The notes beneath the pieces are model-generated. The model ran no database searches. It saw only the letters and a list, made by a program, of their open reading frames with translations, and was not told the origin of the DNA. A stretch of 64,000 nt of DNA. Origin: Candidatus Kinetoplastibacterium crithidii (ex Angomonas deanei ATCC 30255). Lineage in GTDB: Bacteria > Pseudomonadota > Gammaproteobacteria > Burkholderiales > Burkholderiaceae_B. Below are positions 47,960-58,519 of this stretch, in pieces; position 1 is the stretch's first letter, and every line of letters begins with the position of its first letter. The stretch lies in NCBI RefSeq assembly GCF_000319225.1, contig NC_019815.1:558001-622000 (forward strand). Direction: 5' to 3'. The position numbers and the translations under genes were made by a program.

Positions 47960-48573
47960 CCTAACATCTCCTCAAGTTGCTTAATAGCACCTCTAGTAAA
48001 AAGAATTTTCTTATAGTGAACAAGTGATAGTGGATCTATATAACGAGTTTCTGTAATAGCTATATGCGGCAAGTTACGAGTAGCTAAATAAATATTCTCA
48101 TCTATTTCCTCCAGGACGATTAACGCTGACGTTAAACCAAATGATTTAATCTTATTTGCAGCTAACTTAGTCTTAGGAGAATCTAACTCAAAAGATTCTA
48201 TAACAGCTAAACGGTCTTCACGAACTAATTGTGACAATATAGATCTCATACCAGAACGATACATTTTCTTATTTATTTTCTGAGAAAAATTTTCTTCTGG
48301 AGAATTAGGAAATATACGACCACCTCCACGCCATAAAGGAGATGATGTCATGCCAGCTCTAGCACGACCGGTGCCTTTTTGACGCCATGGTTTCTTTGTG
48401 CTGTGTCTTACCTCAGATCTATCTTTCTGAGCACGATTTCCGGAGCGAGCATTTGCTTGGAAAGCAACAACAATTTGATGAACTAATGAGTTATTAAACT
48501 CACAAGCAAATATATTATCAAGACCACAAACAATATCATTAGAGCCATGCTCATTAAGGAGCTTTAAGTCCAT
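47956..48573 (-). CDS. rplD: 50S ribosomal protein L4
   Basis: 205 residues: [34 protein letters not shown] is the long tunnel loop; the globular domain follows. In E. coli L4 also represses the S10 operon through its leader; here the leader before rpsJ is too short for that structure. Two bp after rplC. Confidence 0.98.
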   Translation of the reverse strand: MDLKLLNEHGSNDIVCGLDNIFACEFNNSLVHQIVVAFQANARSGNRAQKDRSEVRHSTKKPWRQKGTGRARAGMTSSPLWRGGGRIFPNSPEENFSQKINKKMYRSGMRSILSQLVREDRLAVIESFELDSPKTKLAANKIKSFGLTSALIVLEEIDENIYLATRNLPHIAITETRYIDPLSLVHYKKILFTRGAIKQLEEMLG

Positions 48574-48575
48574 TA

Positions 48576-49268
48576 TTATAGCTCCCTATTTTTAAAAATT
48601 TTCTTAATAGCTGGTCGGACTATCAAATCAGCATCTGAATAACCAGGAACCGCACCTTTCAATAAAAGCAAATTCCTTTCAATATCTACTCTTATAATTT
48701 CAAGGTTTTGTATAGTACGTTTGACTGAACCCATATGACCAGACATCTTCTTTCCAGGAAAAACTCTACCTGGATCTTGTGCTTGGCCAATAGAACCAGG
48801 TACTCTATGAGAACGAGAATTACCATGAGAATTTCTCTGAGAACCAAAATTATGGCGCTTGATAGTTCCAGCAAAACCCTTACCTATACTTGTTCCAGTA
48901 ACATCTACATATTGACCATTTTGGAAAATACTATCCACATTAATTACAGAACCTATAGAAAGATCTTTTAATTGGTCATTATTTAATCTAAATTCTTTAA
49001 GAACACTACCAGCCTCTACAGCAGCTTTAGAGTAGTGCCCAATCTGAGATTTAGATAAACGTGAGGTTTTGCGAACACCATAAGCAACCTGAACAGCATC
49101 ATAGCCATCAATTGCTTGTGACTTGATTTGGGTTATGCGGTTATTTGACACATCAACTACAGTTACAGGAATGGATTCTCCATCTTCTGTAAATATACGA
49201 GTCATGCCAATTTTGCGACCTACCATTCCTAGCCTATAAGCCACAGAATTAGCTGTCGATTCTGACAT
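48576..49268 (-). CDS. rplC: 50S ribosomal protein L3
   Basis: 230 residues from ATG 49268 ([19 protein letters not shown]), with GGAG at a good distance; an upstream in-frame ATG at 49280 overlaps that [55 protein letters not shown] and [15 protein letters not shown] are invariant L3. A 124-bp AT-rich gap with no clear element separates it from rpsJ. Confidence 0.97.
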   Translation of the reverse strand: MSESTANSVAYRLGMVGRKIGMTRIFTEDGESIPVTVVDVSNNRITQIKSQAIDGYDAVQVAYGVRKTSRLSKSQIGHYSKAAVEAGSVLKEFRLNNDQLKDLSIGSVINVDSIFQNGQYVDVTGTSIGKGFAGTIKRHNFGSQRNSHGNSRSHRVPGSIGQAQDPGRVFPGKKMSGHMGSVKRTIQNLEIIRVDIERNLLLLKGAVPGYSDADLIVRPAIKKIFKNREL

Positions 49269-49392
49269 TATTATCTCCATTTCGACTACGATTGGTCGAT
49301 TGTTTTTTAATAAAAAATATAAAAACTAATACAGCTAAGTTTATAATAATATACTCATTACGAATAACAAGAAATATTACTATAAAAATAAA

Positions 49393-49704
49393 CTACTGCA
49401 AAGCAATTTCTACATCAACACCTGCAGGTAAATCAAGCCTCATTAAAGCATCAACAGTTTTATCAGTAGGATCAACTATATCCATCAATCTTTGATGAGT
49501 ACGAATTTCAAACTGATCTCGTGATGTCTTATTAACATGAGGAGAACGCAATAAATCATAACGTCGAATACGACTAGGTAGAGGTACTGGACCTCTAACA
49601 ACAGCCCCAGTCCTCTTTGCTGTATCAACTATTTCTGCAGCAGACTGATCTATTAGTTTATAATCAAAAGCTTTCAAACGAATGCGAATCTTTTGGTTTT
49701 TCAT
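49393..49704 (-). CDS. rpsJ: 30S ribosomal protein S10
   Basis: 103 residues from ATG 49704 ([21 protein letters not shown]), with AGGA seven bases upstream; the frame opens 11 codons earlier without similarity. [36 protein letters not shown] is typical. S10 also acts as NusE in antitermination. First gene of the S10 operon, starting 18 bp after the end of the tuf terminator. Confidence 0.98.
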   Translation of the reverse strand: MKNQKIRIRLKAFDYKLIDQSAAEIVDTAKRTGAVVRGPVPLPSRIRRYDLLRSPHVNKTSRDQFEIRTHQRLMDIVDPTDKTVDALMRLDLPAGVDVEIALQ

Positions 49705-49722
49705 GAAGATTCCTAAAGAACG

Positions 49723-49749
49723 AAAAAACGAAGGCAAAACATGCCTTCG
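49723..49749 (-). terminator. intrinsic terminator after tuf
   Basis: On the minus strand an 8-bp stem, CGAAGGCA with TGCCTTCG (plus-strand 49729-49736 and 49742-49749), 5-base loop, and then T6. A textbook terminator for the str operon, but it ends about 18 bases before the rpsJ start codon and just ahead of its SD. Confidence 0.85.
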
Positions 49750-49764
49750 CCACTAAAAAATAAA

Positions 49765-50956
49765 CTAAGCAATAATTTTAGATACCACACCGGCACCAAC
49801 TGTTCTACCACCTTCACGTATCGCAAATCTTAGTCCTTCTTCCATCGCGATTGGAGATAAAAGTTTCACAGTAATGCTTACATTATCACCGGGAAGAACC
49901 ATCTCTTTGTCTTTAGGCAAATCGATAGTACCTGTGACATCAGTGGTACGAAAATAAAACTGAGGACGATAGCCATTAAAGAAAGGAGTATGACGGCCAC
50001 CCTCTTCCTTAGATAGGACATAAACTTCAGCTGTAAATTCAGTATGAGGAGTAATAGTACCTGGCTTTGCTAAAACTTGACCACGTTCAACATCCTCTCT
50101 CTTTGTTCCTCTCAATAAGATACCAACATTATCACCAGCTTGACCTTGATCCAACAATTTGCGGAACATTTCAACGCCGGTACAAGTTGTCTTAATTGTA
50201 TCTTTAATACCTACTATCTCAATTTCCTCGCCAACTTTAACAACACCTCTTTCTATACGGCCAGTAACAACAGTTCCTCGGCCAGATATTGAGAAAACGT
50301 CTTCAACTGGCATCAAAAATGTGCCATCTATAGCACGTTCTGGTGTTGGTATATAACTATCTAATGCATCAGCTAGAGCTAGAATAGCTTTTTCCCCTAG
50401 TTCCCCTTTATCACCTTCTAAGGCTAGTTTGGCTGAGCCTTTAATGATTGGAGTATCATCTCCTGGAAAATCATATTTGGACAATAATTCGCGAACTTCC
50501 ATTTCTACAAGCTCGAGCAATTCTTCATCGTCAACCATATCTGATTTGTTTAAAAACACAACAATGTATGGAACACCAACCTGACGAGACAACAATATAT
50601 GTTCTCTTGTCTGAGGCGATAGGACCATCAGCAGCAGAAACAACAAGAATAGCTCCATCCATCTGAGCTGCTCCAGTTATCATGTTTTTTACATAATCAG
50701 CATGTCCAGGACAATCCACATGCGCATAATGACGATTAGATGTCTCGTACTCTACATGAGCAGTGTTTATTGTAATACCTCTAGCTTTTTCCTCTGGAGC
50801 AGCATCAATCTGTGCATAACCACAAGCTTCTCCTCCAAACTTAGCTGCCAAAACAGTAGTAATAGCAGCAGTTAAAGTTGTTTTACCGTGATCAACGTGA
50901 CCAATAGTACCTACATTTACATGAGGTTTACTACGTTCAAACTTGCCTTTAGCCAT
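49765..50956 (-). pseudogene. tuf: elongation factor Tu, interrupted by a one-base insertion
   Basis: EF-Tu brings aminoacyl-tRNA to the ribosome. The first frame (50956 down) has [10 protein letters not shown] and [12 protein letters not shown] and is normal to SAADGP (P112), then reads into unrelated sequence and stops near 50531. From 50616 the correct sequence resumes in another frame: [30 protein letters not shown] to the C-terminus [12 protein letters not shown]. Between them are four bases (ATCG, complement of 50617-50620) instead of one codon. Removing one base gives exactly 396 residues. No homopolymer is involved. Relatives carry a second tuf near secE-nusG, outside this window, so this copy may be dispensable; a sequencing error is the alternative. 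Confidence 0.88.
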
Positions 50957-51004
50957 CTTTATACCTTAATTTTTTCAAAAAATAAACGAAACACTTACAA
51001 ATTC

Positions 51005-51033
51005 AAAATAATTGAGTAAGCTATTTTTGTCAA
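51005..51033 (-). promoter_or_regulatory. candidate tuf promoter
   Basis: On the minus strand a perfect TTGACA (complement of 51028-51033), 17-bp spacer and TATTTT (complement of 51005-51010), in the 83-bp fusA-tuf gap. It would let tuf be transcribed separately from rpsL-rpsG-fusA. Confidence 0.5.
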
Positions 51034-51039
51034 TATTCA

Positions 51040-53142
51040 TTATTTAGTCCGAGCTGCTATTACTTCATCTACAACATTCTTTGGAGCTTCAGAATAATGC
51101 TTAAACTCCATAGTATATGTAGCTCGCCCTTGTGTCAAAGAACGAAGATTAGTAGCATAACCAAACATTTCAGCCAAAGGAACCTCTGACTTTATTATTT
51201 TACCACCACCAATAATATCATCCATGCCTTGTACCATACCTCTACGTGATGACAAATCACCCATTACAGTACCAGCATACTCTTCTGGAGTCTCTACTTC
51301 GACAGACATCATAGGCTCTAAAATTACAGGACTTGCTTTTCTTAAACCTTCTTTAAAAGCTATTGAACCAGCCATTTTAAAAGCATTTTCATTAGAGTCA
51401 ACATCATGATATGACCCAAAAAACAATGTAACCTGAACATCAACTACAGGATATCCAGCAAGCACTCCTGATGGAATTGTTTCTTGAATACCTTTATCAA
51501 CTGCTGGAATATACTCTCTTGGTACTACCCCTCCCTTAATAGCATCTATAAACTTATAACCACTACCTGGAGGCAAAGGCTCTACCTTAAGAACTACGTG
51601 ACCATATTGCCCACGACCACCAGACTGTTTAATAAATTTACCTTCAGCTTGATCGCAAACTTTTCTGATTGTCTCTCTATAAGCGACTTGAGGCTTACCA
51701 ACATTAGCTTCAACCCCAAACTCTCTCTTCATCCTATCTACTAATATTTCTAGATGTAATTCCCCCATACCAGAAATAATAGTTTGACCTGATTCCTCAT
51801 CACTACGAACTCTGAAAGAAGGATCCTCTTGAGCCAAACGAGATAAAGCAAGACCCATTTTCTCTTGATCTGCTTTAGACTTAGGTTCTACAGCTTGAGA
51901 TATAACAGGCTCTGGAAAAATCATTCTTTCTAAACTAATATGACTATCTGTATCACATAAAGTTTCACCAGTAGTAACATCCTTAAGCCCAACCACTGCA
52001 GCAATATCACCTGATAAAACTTCTTTTATTTCTTCCCGATTATTAGCATGCATTTGTAATAATCGACCTATACGCTCTTTCCTACCTTTAATAGGATTAA
52101 AAACTGTATCACCAGATTTTAAAACTCCTGAATAAACTCTAATAAAGGTTAACTGTCCAACAAAAGGATCACTCATCAATTTAAAAGCTAAAGCAGACAT
52201 TTTTTCTTGATCATTAGACTTACGATAAATTTCATTACCGTTATCATCAAGACCAGCTACAGGAGGAATATCTACAGGTGAAGGCAAATAATCTATTACA
52301 GAATCCAGCATCCGTTGAACACCTTTATTTTTAAAAGCACTACCACAAAGCATAGGTTGTATTTCACATGCAATAGTTCTTTTACGAATAGCCATATTTA
52401 TTTCAGACTCACTTAATGTTCCAGTCTCAAGATACTTGTCCATTAATTCTTCTGATGATTCAGCCGCAACTTCAAGCAAATTTTCTCGCCATTTATTTGC
52501 CTGTTCTTTTAAATTATCTGGAATAGGAACATAATCGAACTTTATGCCTTGACTTTTCTCATCCCAAATAATTGATTCCATTTTTACTAAATCAATAACA
52601 CCTAAAAACTGATCTTCAGCCCCTATTGGTATCACTATAGGCACAGGATTTGCTTTTAATCTAGTTTTTAATTGATCATAAACTTTAAAAAAATTTGCTC
52701 CAGTACGATCCATCTTATTTACAAAAGCTAGTCTAGGCACTTTGTATTTATTAGCTTGCCTCCATACTGTTTCAGATTGTGGCTGAACACCTCCAACAGC
52801 ACAATAAACCATGCAGGCACCATCCAAAACCCTCATTGACCTCTCAACTTCTATAGTAAAATCAACGTGACCAGGAGTATCAATAATATTTATCCTATGC
52901 TCAGGATAATTGTTAGCCATACCTTTCCAAAAAGCGGTTGTAGCAGCTGAAGTAATAGTAATACCTCTTTCTTGCTCTTGCTCCATCCAGTCCATAGTGG
53001 CAGCTCCATCATGGACCTCACCTATTTTATGATTAACACCTGTATAAAATAAAATACGTTCTGTAGTCGTAGTTTTACCTGCATCTATATGGGCAGATAT
53101 GCCTATATTCCTATAACATTCTATAATTGTCTTACGAGCCAT
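51040..53142 (-). CDS. fusA: elongation factor G
   Basis: 700-residue translocase GTPase. G1 [30 protein letters not shown] switch [32 protein letters not shown], then domains II-V, including the domain IV tip region [18 protein letters not shown]. Full length. Sixteen bp after rpsG in the str operon. Confidence 0.98.
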   Translation of the reverse strand: MARKTIIECYRNIGISAHIDAGKTTTTERILFYTGVNHKIGEVHDGAATMDWMEQEQERGITITSAATTAFWKGMANNYPEHRINIIDTPGHVDFTIEVERSMRVLDGACMVYCAVGGVQPQSETVWRQANKYKVPRLAFVNKMDRTGANFFKVYDQLKTRLKANPVPIVIPIGAEDQFLGVIDLVKMESIIWDEKSQGIKFDYVPIPDNLKEQANKWRENLLEVAAESSEELMDKYLETGTLSESEINMAIRKRTIACEIQPMLCGSAFKNKGVQRMLDSVIDYLPSPVDIPPVAGLDDNGNEIYRKSNDQEKMSALAFKLMSDPFVGQLTFIRVYSGVLKSGDTVFNPIKGRKERIGRLLQMHANNREEIKEVLSGDIAAVVGLKDVTTGETLCDTDSHISLERMIFPEPVISQAVEPKSKADQEKMGLALSRLAQEDPSFRVRSDEESGQTIISGMGELHLEILVDRMKREFGVEANVGKPQVAYRETIRKVCDQAEGKFIKQSGGRGQYGHVVLKVEPLPPGSGYKFIDAIKGGVVPREYIPAVDKGIQETIPSGVLAGYPVVDVQVTLFFGSYHDVDSNENAFKMAGSIAFKEGLRKASPVILEPMMSVEVETPEEYAGTVMGDLSSRRGMVQGMDDIIGGGKIIKSEVPLAEMFGYATNLRSLTQGRATYTMEFKHYSEAPKNVVDEVIAARTK

Positions 53143-53158
53143 TATTGATCCTCATAAC

Positions 53159-53629
53159 TTACCAACGAAAATGACTAAAAGCTTTATTAGCTTCAGCCAT
53201 TTTATGAGTATCTTCCCTTTTCTTCATGGCTGCGCCACGATTTTCTGAAGCATCAATTAATTCTCCAGCTAAGCGCAAATCCATAGATTTCTCACTACGT
53301 TTCTTAGCAGCTTCTCTGAGCCATCTCATTGACAAAGCCAAACGTCTGACAGGTCTGACTTCAACAGGAACTTGATAATTGGCTCCACCTACACGTCGAC
53401 TTTTCACTTCAACGATAGGTTTTATATTATTTATAGCTAGATTAAATATCTCTAAAGGATCTTTTTTTGTTTTATGACCAACATGAGAAAGAGCTCCATA
53501 TACAATTCTTTCTGCAACAGCTTTTTTCCCATCTAGCATTACAACATTCATAAATTTTGCTAATTCAACACTACCAAACTTAGGATCTGGTAGTATCTCA
53601 CGCTTAGGTATTTCACGACGACGTGACAT
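53159..53629 (-). CDS. rpsG: 30S ribosomal protein S7
   Basis: 156 residues: [64 protein letters not shown], and [20 protein letters not shown]. Primary binder of the 16S 3' domain; in E. coli it regulates the str operon through the rpsL-rpsG gap. Confidence 0.98.
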   Translation of the reverse strand: MSRRREIPKREILPDPKFGSVELAKFMNVVMLDGKKAVAERIVYGALSHVGHKTKKDPLEIFNLAINNIKPIVEVKSRRVGGANYQVPVEVRPVRRLALSMRWLREAAKKRSEKSMDLRLAGELIDASENRGAAMKKREDTHKMAEANKAFSHFRW

Positions 53630-53655
53630 TATATTTCCTTGTGTATTTCAGTTGA

Positions 53656-53673
53656 CCCAAAATCTCATTTGGG
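53656..53673 (-). promoter_or_regulatory. hairpins in the rpsL-rpsG intercistronic gap (possible S7 target)
   Basis: The 125-bp gap contains CCCAAA/TTTGGG (53656-53661 with 53668-53673) and a weaker GGGC...GCCC pairing just beyond. E. coli S7 binds structured RNA at this same place to repress translation of rpsG and fusA; equivalence here is inference from position. Confidence 0.35.
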
Positions 53674-53754
53674 CATAGCTATCTAATAAGAATAGCCCCT
53701 TACATGCCATATAATTATGGCCACACTTTTTATTGAAAAAGATAGCCAAAAAAA

Positions 53755-54132
53755 CTATGCTTTCTTAGCGCGTTTCGAACCATATTTTGAACGGGCTTGT
53801 TTGCGATTTTTAACACCTTGCAAATCAAGAGAACCCCTGACTATATGATAACGCACACCAGGCAAGTCTTTAACACGACCACCTCTTACTAAAACAACAG
53901 AGTGCTCCTGTAAATTATGACCCTCTCCACCAATATACGAAATTACTTCATATCCATTAGTTAATCTAACCTTAGCTACCTTTCGCATAGCAGAATTAGG
54001 TTTTTTAGGTGTTGTAGTATAAACACGAGTACAAACACCACGACGTTGTGGACAGTTTTCTAAAGCCGGACTTTTGCTCTTAAGAACACCGACTTCTCGT
54101 GGCTTCCTTATAAGCTGACTAATAGTAGGCAT
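53755..54132 (-). CDS. rpsL: 30S ribosomal protein S12
   Basis: 125 residues: [71 protein letters not shown]. Lysines in TPKKPNS and GRVKDLPG, the usual sites of streptomycin-resistance changes, are wild type. Decoding-centre protein; first gene of the str operon. Confidence 0.98.
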   Translation of the reverse strand: MPTISQLIRKPREVGVLKSKSPALENCPQRRGVCTRVYTTTPKKPNSAMRKVAKVRLTNGYEVISYIGGEGHNLQEHSVVLVRGGRVKDLPGVRYHIVRGSLDLQGVKNRKQARSKYGSKRAKKA

Positions 54133-54158
54133 ATGCTTCGAAATCCCTTTATATACTT

Positions 54159-54186
54159 ATAATAATAATTAAATTTTCTATTTCAA
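54159..54186 (-). promoter_or_regulatory. candidate str operon promoter
   Basis: On the minus strand TTGAAA (complement of 54181-54186), 16-bp spacer and TATTAT (complement of 54159-54164), just after the rpoC terminator and 27 bp before rpsL. Good position and spacing. Confidence 0.5.
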
Positions 54187-54201
54187 AAATATCAATTCTC
54201 T

Positions 54202-54269
54202 AAAAAAACTAACTTTACTGTAGCTCACCATATATCACGCATCATGGTAAAATTCCACATTAAAGTTAG
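54202..54269 (-). terminator. intrinsic terminator after rpoC
   Basis: A 9-bp outer stem, CTAACTTTA 54209-54217 with TAAAGTTAG 54261-54269, encloses a second hairpin (ACCAT 54227-54231 with ATGGT 54244-54248). On the minus strand the outer stem is followed by TTTTTT (54207-54202). It closes the rplJL-rpoBC unit before the str promoter. Confidence 0.65.
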
Positions 54270-54337
54270 CTGGCCAATATAACTCTGTTTTCAATAATTG
54301 TCAAAAACAACTTACAACATAACAAAGAAAACTCTTC

Positions 54338-57300
54338 TTATGAGTTTTCAAAAATACTAGGTCTACTTTCTGATATATTTAACTTCTCAGCTTCCATAGC
54401 AGCAATTTTAGCTTTACGAGCTTTATGATATGACAAACCAGTACCAGCTGGAATTAAACGACCAACTATCACATTTTCCTTCAAACCACGCAGATCATCT
54501 TTTTTACCCATTATAGCTGCCTCAGTTAAAACACGAGTTGTTTCTTGGAAAGAAGCTGCAGATATAAAAGAATCTGTCGAAAGCGAAGCTTTAGTAATAC
54601 CAAGCAAGACATTTTCATAAGTTGCTGGTATTCCATTCTGTGATGTTACACGATCATTGTCATTTAATAAGTCTGCTCTTTCTACTTGCTCACCAGGCAC
54701 AAAACTTGTATCACCAGGGTTAATAACATTAACTCTACGCAACATCTGACGAACTATAACTTCAATATGCTTATCATTGATTTTAACCCCTTGCAAACGA
54801 TAAACATCCTGAACTTCATTAATTATATAAGCAGCTAAACTTTCGATTCCTTGCAAACGCAATATATCATGAGGATCCGCTGGCCCATCTACTATAGTTT
54901 CTCCTTTATTAACAACCTGGCCATCATGTACTAAAATTTGTTTCTCTTTTGCAACAAGGAATTCGTTGCTAACTCCATCTAGATCAGTAATAACTAATCT
55001 TTGTTTACCCTTAGTATCCTTTCCAAAAGAAACAGTACCTGTCAATTCAGCCAACATGCCAGCACCCCTTGGAGAACGAGCTTCAAATAATTCAGCAACC
55101 CTAGGAAGACCACCTGTAATATCACGAGTTTTTTGAGATTCCTGAGGAATTCTTGCTAAAACCTCACCAACCAAAACTTGTTGACCATCACGAACTGTAA
55201 TCAAAGCCCCTACTGGAAAAGTAATACTGCTAACAACATCAGTACCTGCTATCTTAACACCTTCACCAGATTCATTAACTAATCTAATTTGTGGCCTCAT
55301 AGCTATTTTATTACCCCTTATTTTAGGTGTAATAACGACCAATGTGGACAATCCAGTAACATCATCAACCTGTTTGGCAACAGTAACCCCTTCCTCAATA
55401 TTTTCAAAACTTACTCTACCTGCATACTCAGATACAATAGGTCTAGTCAATGGATCCCAAGAAGCAAGAAGAACACCAGCATTTACAGCATCTCCATCAC
55501 CAACCAACAAAATAGCACCATAAGGTATCTTATGTCTTTCACGCTCTCTCGAATTATCATCGAAAACAGCTAGCTCTCCCGACCTTGAAATAACTACTCT
55601 CTCTCCCTTGGGATTCGTAACATATCTCATAGTACTCATGAAACCAACAGTACCTTTAGATTTTGTTTCAACTACACTGGCCATAACAGAACGTGATGCC
55701 GCACCTCCTATATGGAAAGTTCTCATAGTAAGCTGAGTACCAGGTTCACCTATAGACTGCGCTGCAACAACACCAACAGCTTCACCTATATTAACAGCCT
55801 CTCCTCTACCTAAATCCCTACCATAACAACAAACACATAAACCTCTTCTACTTTCACATGTAAGAGGGGTACGAACTTTTACTTCATCAACACCTATTAA
55901 ATCTATTTTTTCTACTAGATCCTCATCTAATAAAGAACCAGAATGTATAACTGTTTCTCTAGTATCAGGATCTACTATATCATTAATAATTACACGACCC
56001 AGCACTCTATCTCTTAGAGGTTCTATAACTTCCCCTCCTTCCATGATAGCCTTCATGTTGTAACCATGAGATGTGCCGCAATCATATTCTGTAATAACTA
56101 GATCTTGTGTTACATCTACTAATCTTCTGGTTAAATATCCAGAATTTGCTGTTTTAAGGGCAGTATCAGCTAGACCCTTACGAGCACCATGAGTAGAAAT
56201 AAAATATTGCAGAACGTTCAAACCTTCTCTAAAATTTGCACTAATTGGAGTTTCAATAATAGAACCATCAGGTTTTGCCATTAAGCCACGCATACCGGCC
56301 AACTGTCTAATTTGGGCTACAGAACCACGAGCACCCGAATCTGCCATCATATAAATAGAATTAAAAGATTCCTGACGAACTTCCTCACCATGCCTGTTTG
56401 AAACAGGCTCAGTAGCTAAAAATTCCATCATTGCTTTGCCAACTCTATCACTTGCTTTACCCCAAATATCTACAACATTATTGTATCTTTCTTGAGAAGT
56501 CACCAATCCAGAAGAGTATTGTTTATCTATTTCTTTAACTTCCTTATTAGCATCTGACAAAATATTTGACTTTGCTGCAGGAATCAACATATCTTCCATA
56601 GCAATAGAAATACCGGCTTTAGTAGCAAGAAGAAAACCTGATTGCATCAAATTATCAACAAAGATAACAGTATCATGCAAACCACAACGTCTAAAAGAAT
56701 TATTAATTAGTCTAGAGATTTCTTTTTTCTTTAAAGTTTTATTCAAAACAGAGAAAGATAGACCTTTAGGCAAGATTTCAGACAATATAGACCTACCAAC
56801 TGTAGTTTCATAACGTTTATAAACTGGCATCCATGTATTATCATTATCGCGTTCATACTCAGTAATACGAACAGTCACACGACTTTGTAATTCTACTTCT
56901 CCTATATCATAAGCCCTTTGAACTTCAGAAACAGAAGAGAAAAACATGCCTTCTCCCTTACCATTAATACGTTCTCTAGTAGCGTAATATAATCCTAACA
57001 CTATATCTTGCGATGGGACTATTGATGGCTCACCATTTGCAGGGAATAAAATATTATTCGAAGACAACATCAATGTTCTTGCTTCTAACTGAGCCTCCAA
57101 TGATAGAGGTACATGGACAGCCATTTGATCTCCATCAAAGTCAGCATTAAAAGCAGCACAAACAAGAGGATGTAACTGTATGGCCTTACCACCAATTAAT
57201 ACTGGCTCAAAAGCTTGAATACCCAAACGATGCAAAGTAGGAGCTCTATTCAGCATAACTGGATGCTCTCTTATCACCTCTTCCAATAAATCCCATACAA

Positions 57301-58519
57301 CTGGATCTTGACTCTCAACCATCTTTTTTGCTGCCTTAATAGTGCTAGCAAAACCCATGGATTCTAACTTATTAAAAACAAATGGCTTAAATAATTCTAA
57401 TGCCATTAGCTTTGGTATACCACACTGATGTAATTTTAATTGAGGTCCTACAACAATTACCGATCTACCAGAATAATCTACACGTTTACCCAAAAGATTT
57501 TGACGGAATCTACCACCCTTGCCTTTAATCATATCAGCTAAAGATTTTAACTGACGCTTATTAGCACCAGTCATAGCCTTACCTCTTCGACCATTATCCA
57601 ACAAGGAATCCACAGACTCTTGAAGCATCCTTTTTTCATTTCTTAGAATAATCTCAGGAGCTTTTAATTCTATGAGTCTTTTCAACCTATTGTTACGATT
57701 GATAACTCTACGATATAAGTCATTTAGATCAGAAGTTGCAAACCTGCCACCATCCAATGGAACAAGAGGCCTTAAATCAGGAGGCAATACCGGAAGAACT
57801 TCTAAAATCATCCATTCAGGCTTCAAGTTAGACCTTTGAAAGCCTTCAAGAACTTTTAAACGTTTTGAGATTTTTTTGATTTTTGACTCTGAAGAAGAAA
57901 CTTTTAACTCATCTCTCAAAACATGAATTTCTTGTTCAAGGTCTATATTATGCAATAACTCTCTTATAGCTTCAGCACCCATAAGAGCCTTAAACTCATC
58001 TCCATACTCTTCATTCTTTGCATAAAAATCATCGTCAGACATAATCTGACCACGTTTCAAAGGTGTCATTCCAGGATCTATGACACACCAAGCTTCGAAA
58101 TATAGAACTCTTTCTATATCTCTCAAGGTCATATCTAAAACCATCCCTAACCTAGAAGGCAAACTTTTTAAGAACCATATATGAGCAACAGGACTAGCAA
58201 GTTCAACATGCCCCATCCTTTCTCTTCTGACTTTTGCAGAAGTTACCTCAACACCACATTTTTCACAAATAACGCCACGATGTTTAAGACGTTTATATTT
58301 ACCACATAAACACTCATAATCCTTAATTGGACCAAATATTCTAGAACAAAACAAGCCATCTCTTTCAGGCTTAAAAGTTCTATAGTTAATAGTTTCTGGT
58401 TTACGTACTTCACCATAAGACCACGAACGAATTTTCTCTGGAGAAGCGACACTAACTTTAATAGCATCAAACTGCTCATCTTGTGAAACCTGTTTAAAAA
58501 GGTCAAGTAGCGCCTTCAT
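54338..58519 (-). CDS. rpoC: RNA polymerase beta' subunit
   Basis: 1393 residues. N-terminal zinc-binding [23 protein letters not shown], clamp and rudder regions, active-site NADFDGDQM with the three Mg-binding aspartates, bridge helix and trigger loop, second zinc site ([15 protein letters not shown]) and jaw. Full length and in frame. Its ATG shares one base with the rpoB stop (TAATG). Confidence 0.98.
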   Translation of the reverse strand: MKALLDLFKQVSQDEQFDAIKVSVASPEKIRSWSYGEVRKPETINYRTFKPERDGLFCSRIFGPIKDYECLCGKYKRLKHRGVICEKCGVEVTSAKVRRERMGHVELASPVAHIWFLKSLPSRLGMVLDMTLRDIERVLYFEAWCVIDPGMTPLKRGQIMSDDDFYAKNEEYGDEFKALMGAEAIRELLHNIDLEQEIHVLRDELKVSSSESKIKKISKRLKVLEGFQRSNLKPEWMILEVLPVLPPDLRPLVPLDGGRFATSDLNDLYRRVINRNNRLKRLIELKAPEIILRNEKRMLQESVDSLLDNGRRGKAMTGANKRQLKSLADMIKGKGGRFRQNLLGKRVDYSGRSVIVVGPQLKLHQCGIPKLMALELFKPFVFNKLESMGFASTIKAAKKMVESQDPVVWDLLEEVIREHPVMLNRAPTLHRLGIQAFEPVLIGGKAIQLHPLVCAAFNADFDGDQMAVHVPLSLEAQLEARTLMLSSNNILFPANGEPSIVPSQDIVLGLYYATRERINGKGEGMFFSSVSEVQRAYDIGEVELQSRVTVRITEYERDNDNTWMPVYKRYETTVGRSILSEILPKGLSFSVLNKTLKKKEISRLINNSFRRCGLHDTVIFVDNLMQSGFLLATKAGISIAMEDMLIPAAKSNILSDANKEVKEIDKQYSSGLVTSQERYNNVVDIWGKASDRVGKAMMEFLATEPVSNRHGEEVRQESFNSIYMMADSGARGSVAQIRQLAGMRGLMAKPDGSIIETPISANFREGLNVLQYFISTHGARKGLADTALKTANSGYLTRRLVDVTQDLVITEYDCGTSHGYNMKAIMEGGEVIEPLRDRVLGRVIINDIVDPDTRETVIHSGSLLDEDLVEKIDLIGVDEVKVRTPLTCESRRGLCVCCYGRDLGRGEAVNIGEAVGVVAAQSIGEPGTQLTMRTFHIGGAASRSVMASVVETKSKGTVGFMSTMRYVTNPKGERVVISRSGELAVFDDNSRERERHKIPYGAILLVGDGDAVNAGVLLASWDPLTRPIVSEYAGRVSFENIEEGVTVAKQVDDVTGLSTLVVITPKIRGNKIAMRPQIRLVNESGEGVKIAGTDVVSSITFPVGALITVRDGQQVLVGEVLARIPQESQKTRDITGGLPRVAELFEARSPRGAGMLAELTGTVSFGKDTKGKQRLVITDLDGVSNEFLVAKEKQILVHDGQVVNKGETIVDGPADPHDILRLQGIESLAAYIINEVQDVYRLQGVKINDKHIEVIVRQMLRRVNVINPGDTSFVPGEQVERADLLNDNDRVTSQNGIPATYENVLLGITKASLSTDSFISAASFQETTRVLTEAAIMGKKDDLRGLKENVIVGRLIPAGTGLSYHKARKAKIAAMEAEKLNISESRPSIFENS

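Noticed and set aside
50531..50956. Two separate genes in the tuf region
   Set aside because: The two frames are the two parts of one EF-Tu joined at a single extra base; the tail of one and the head of the other are out-of-frame translation.
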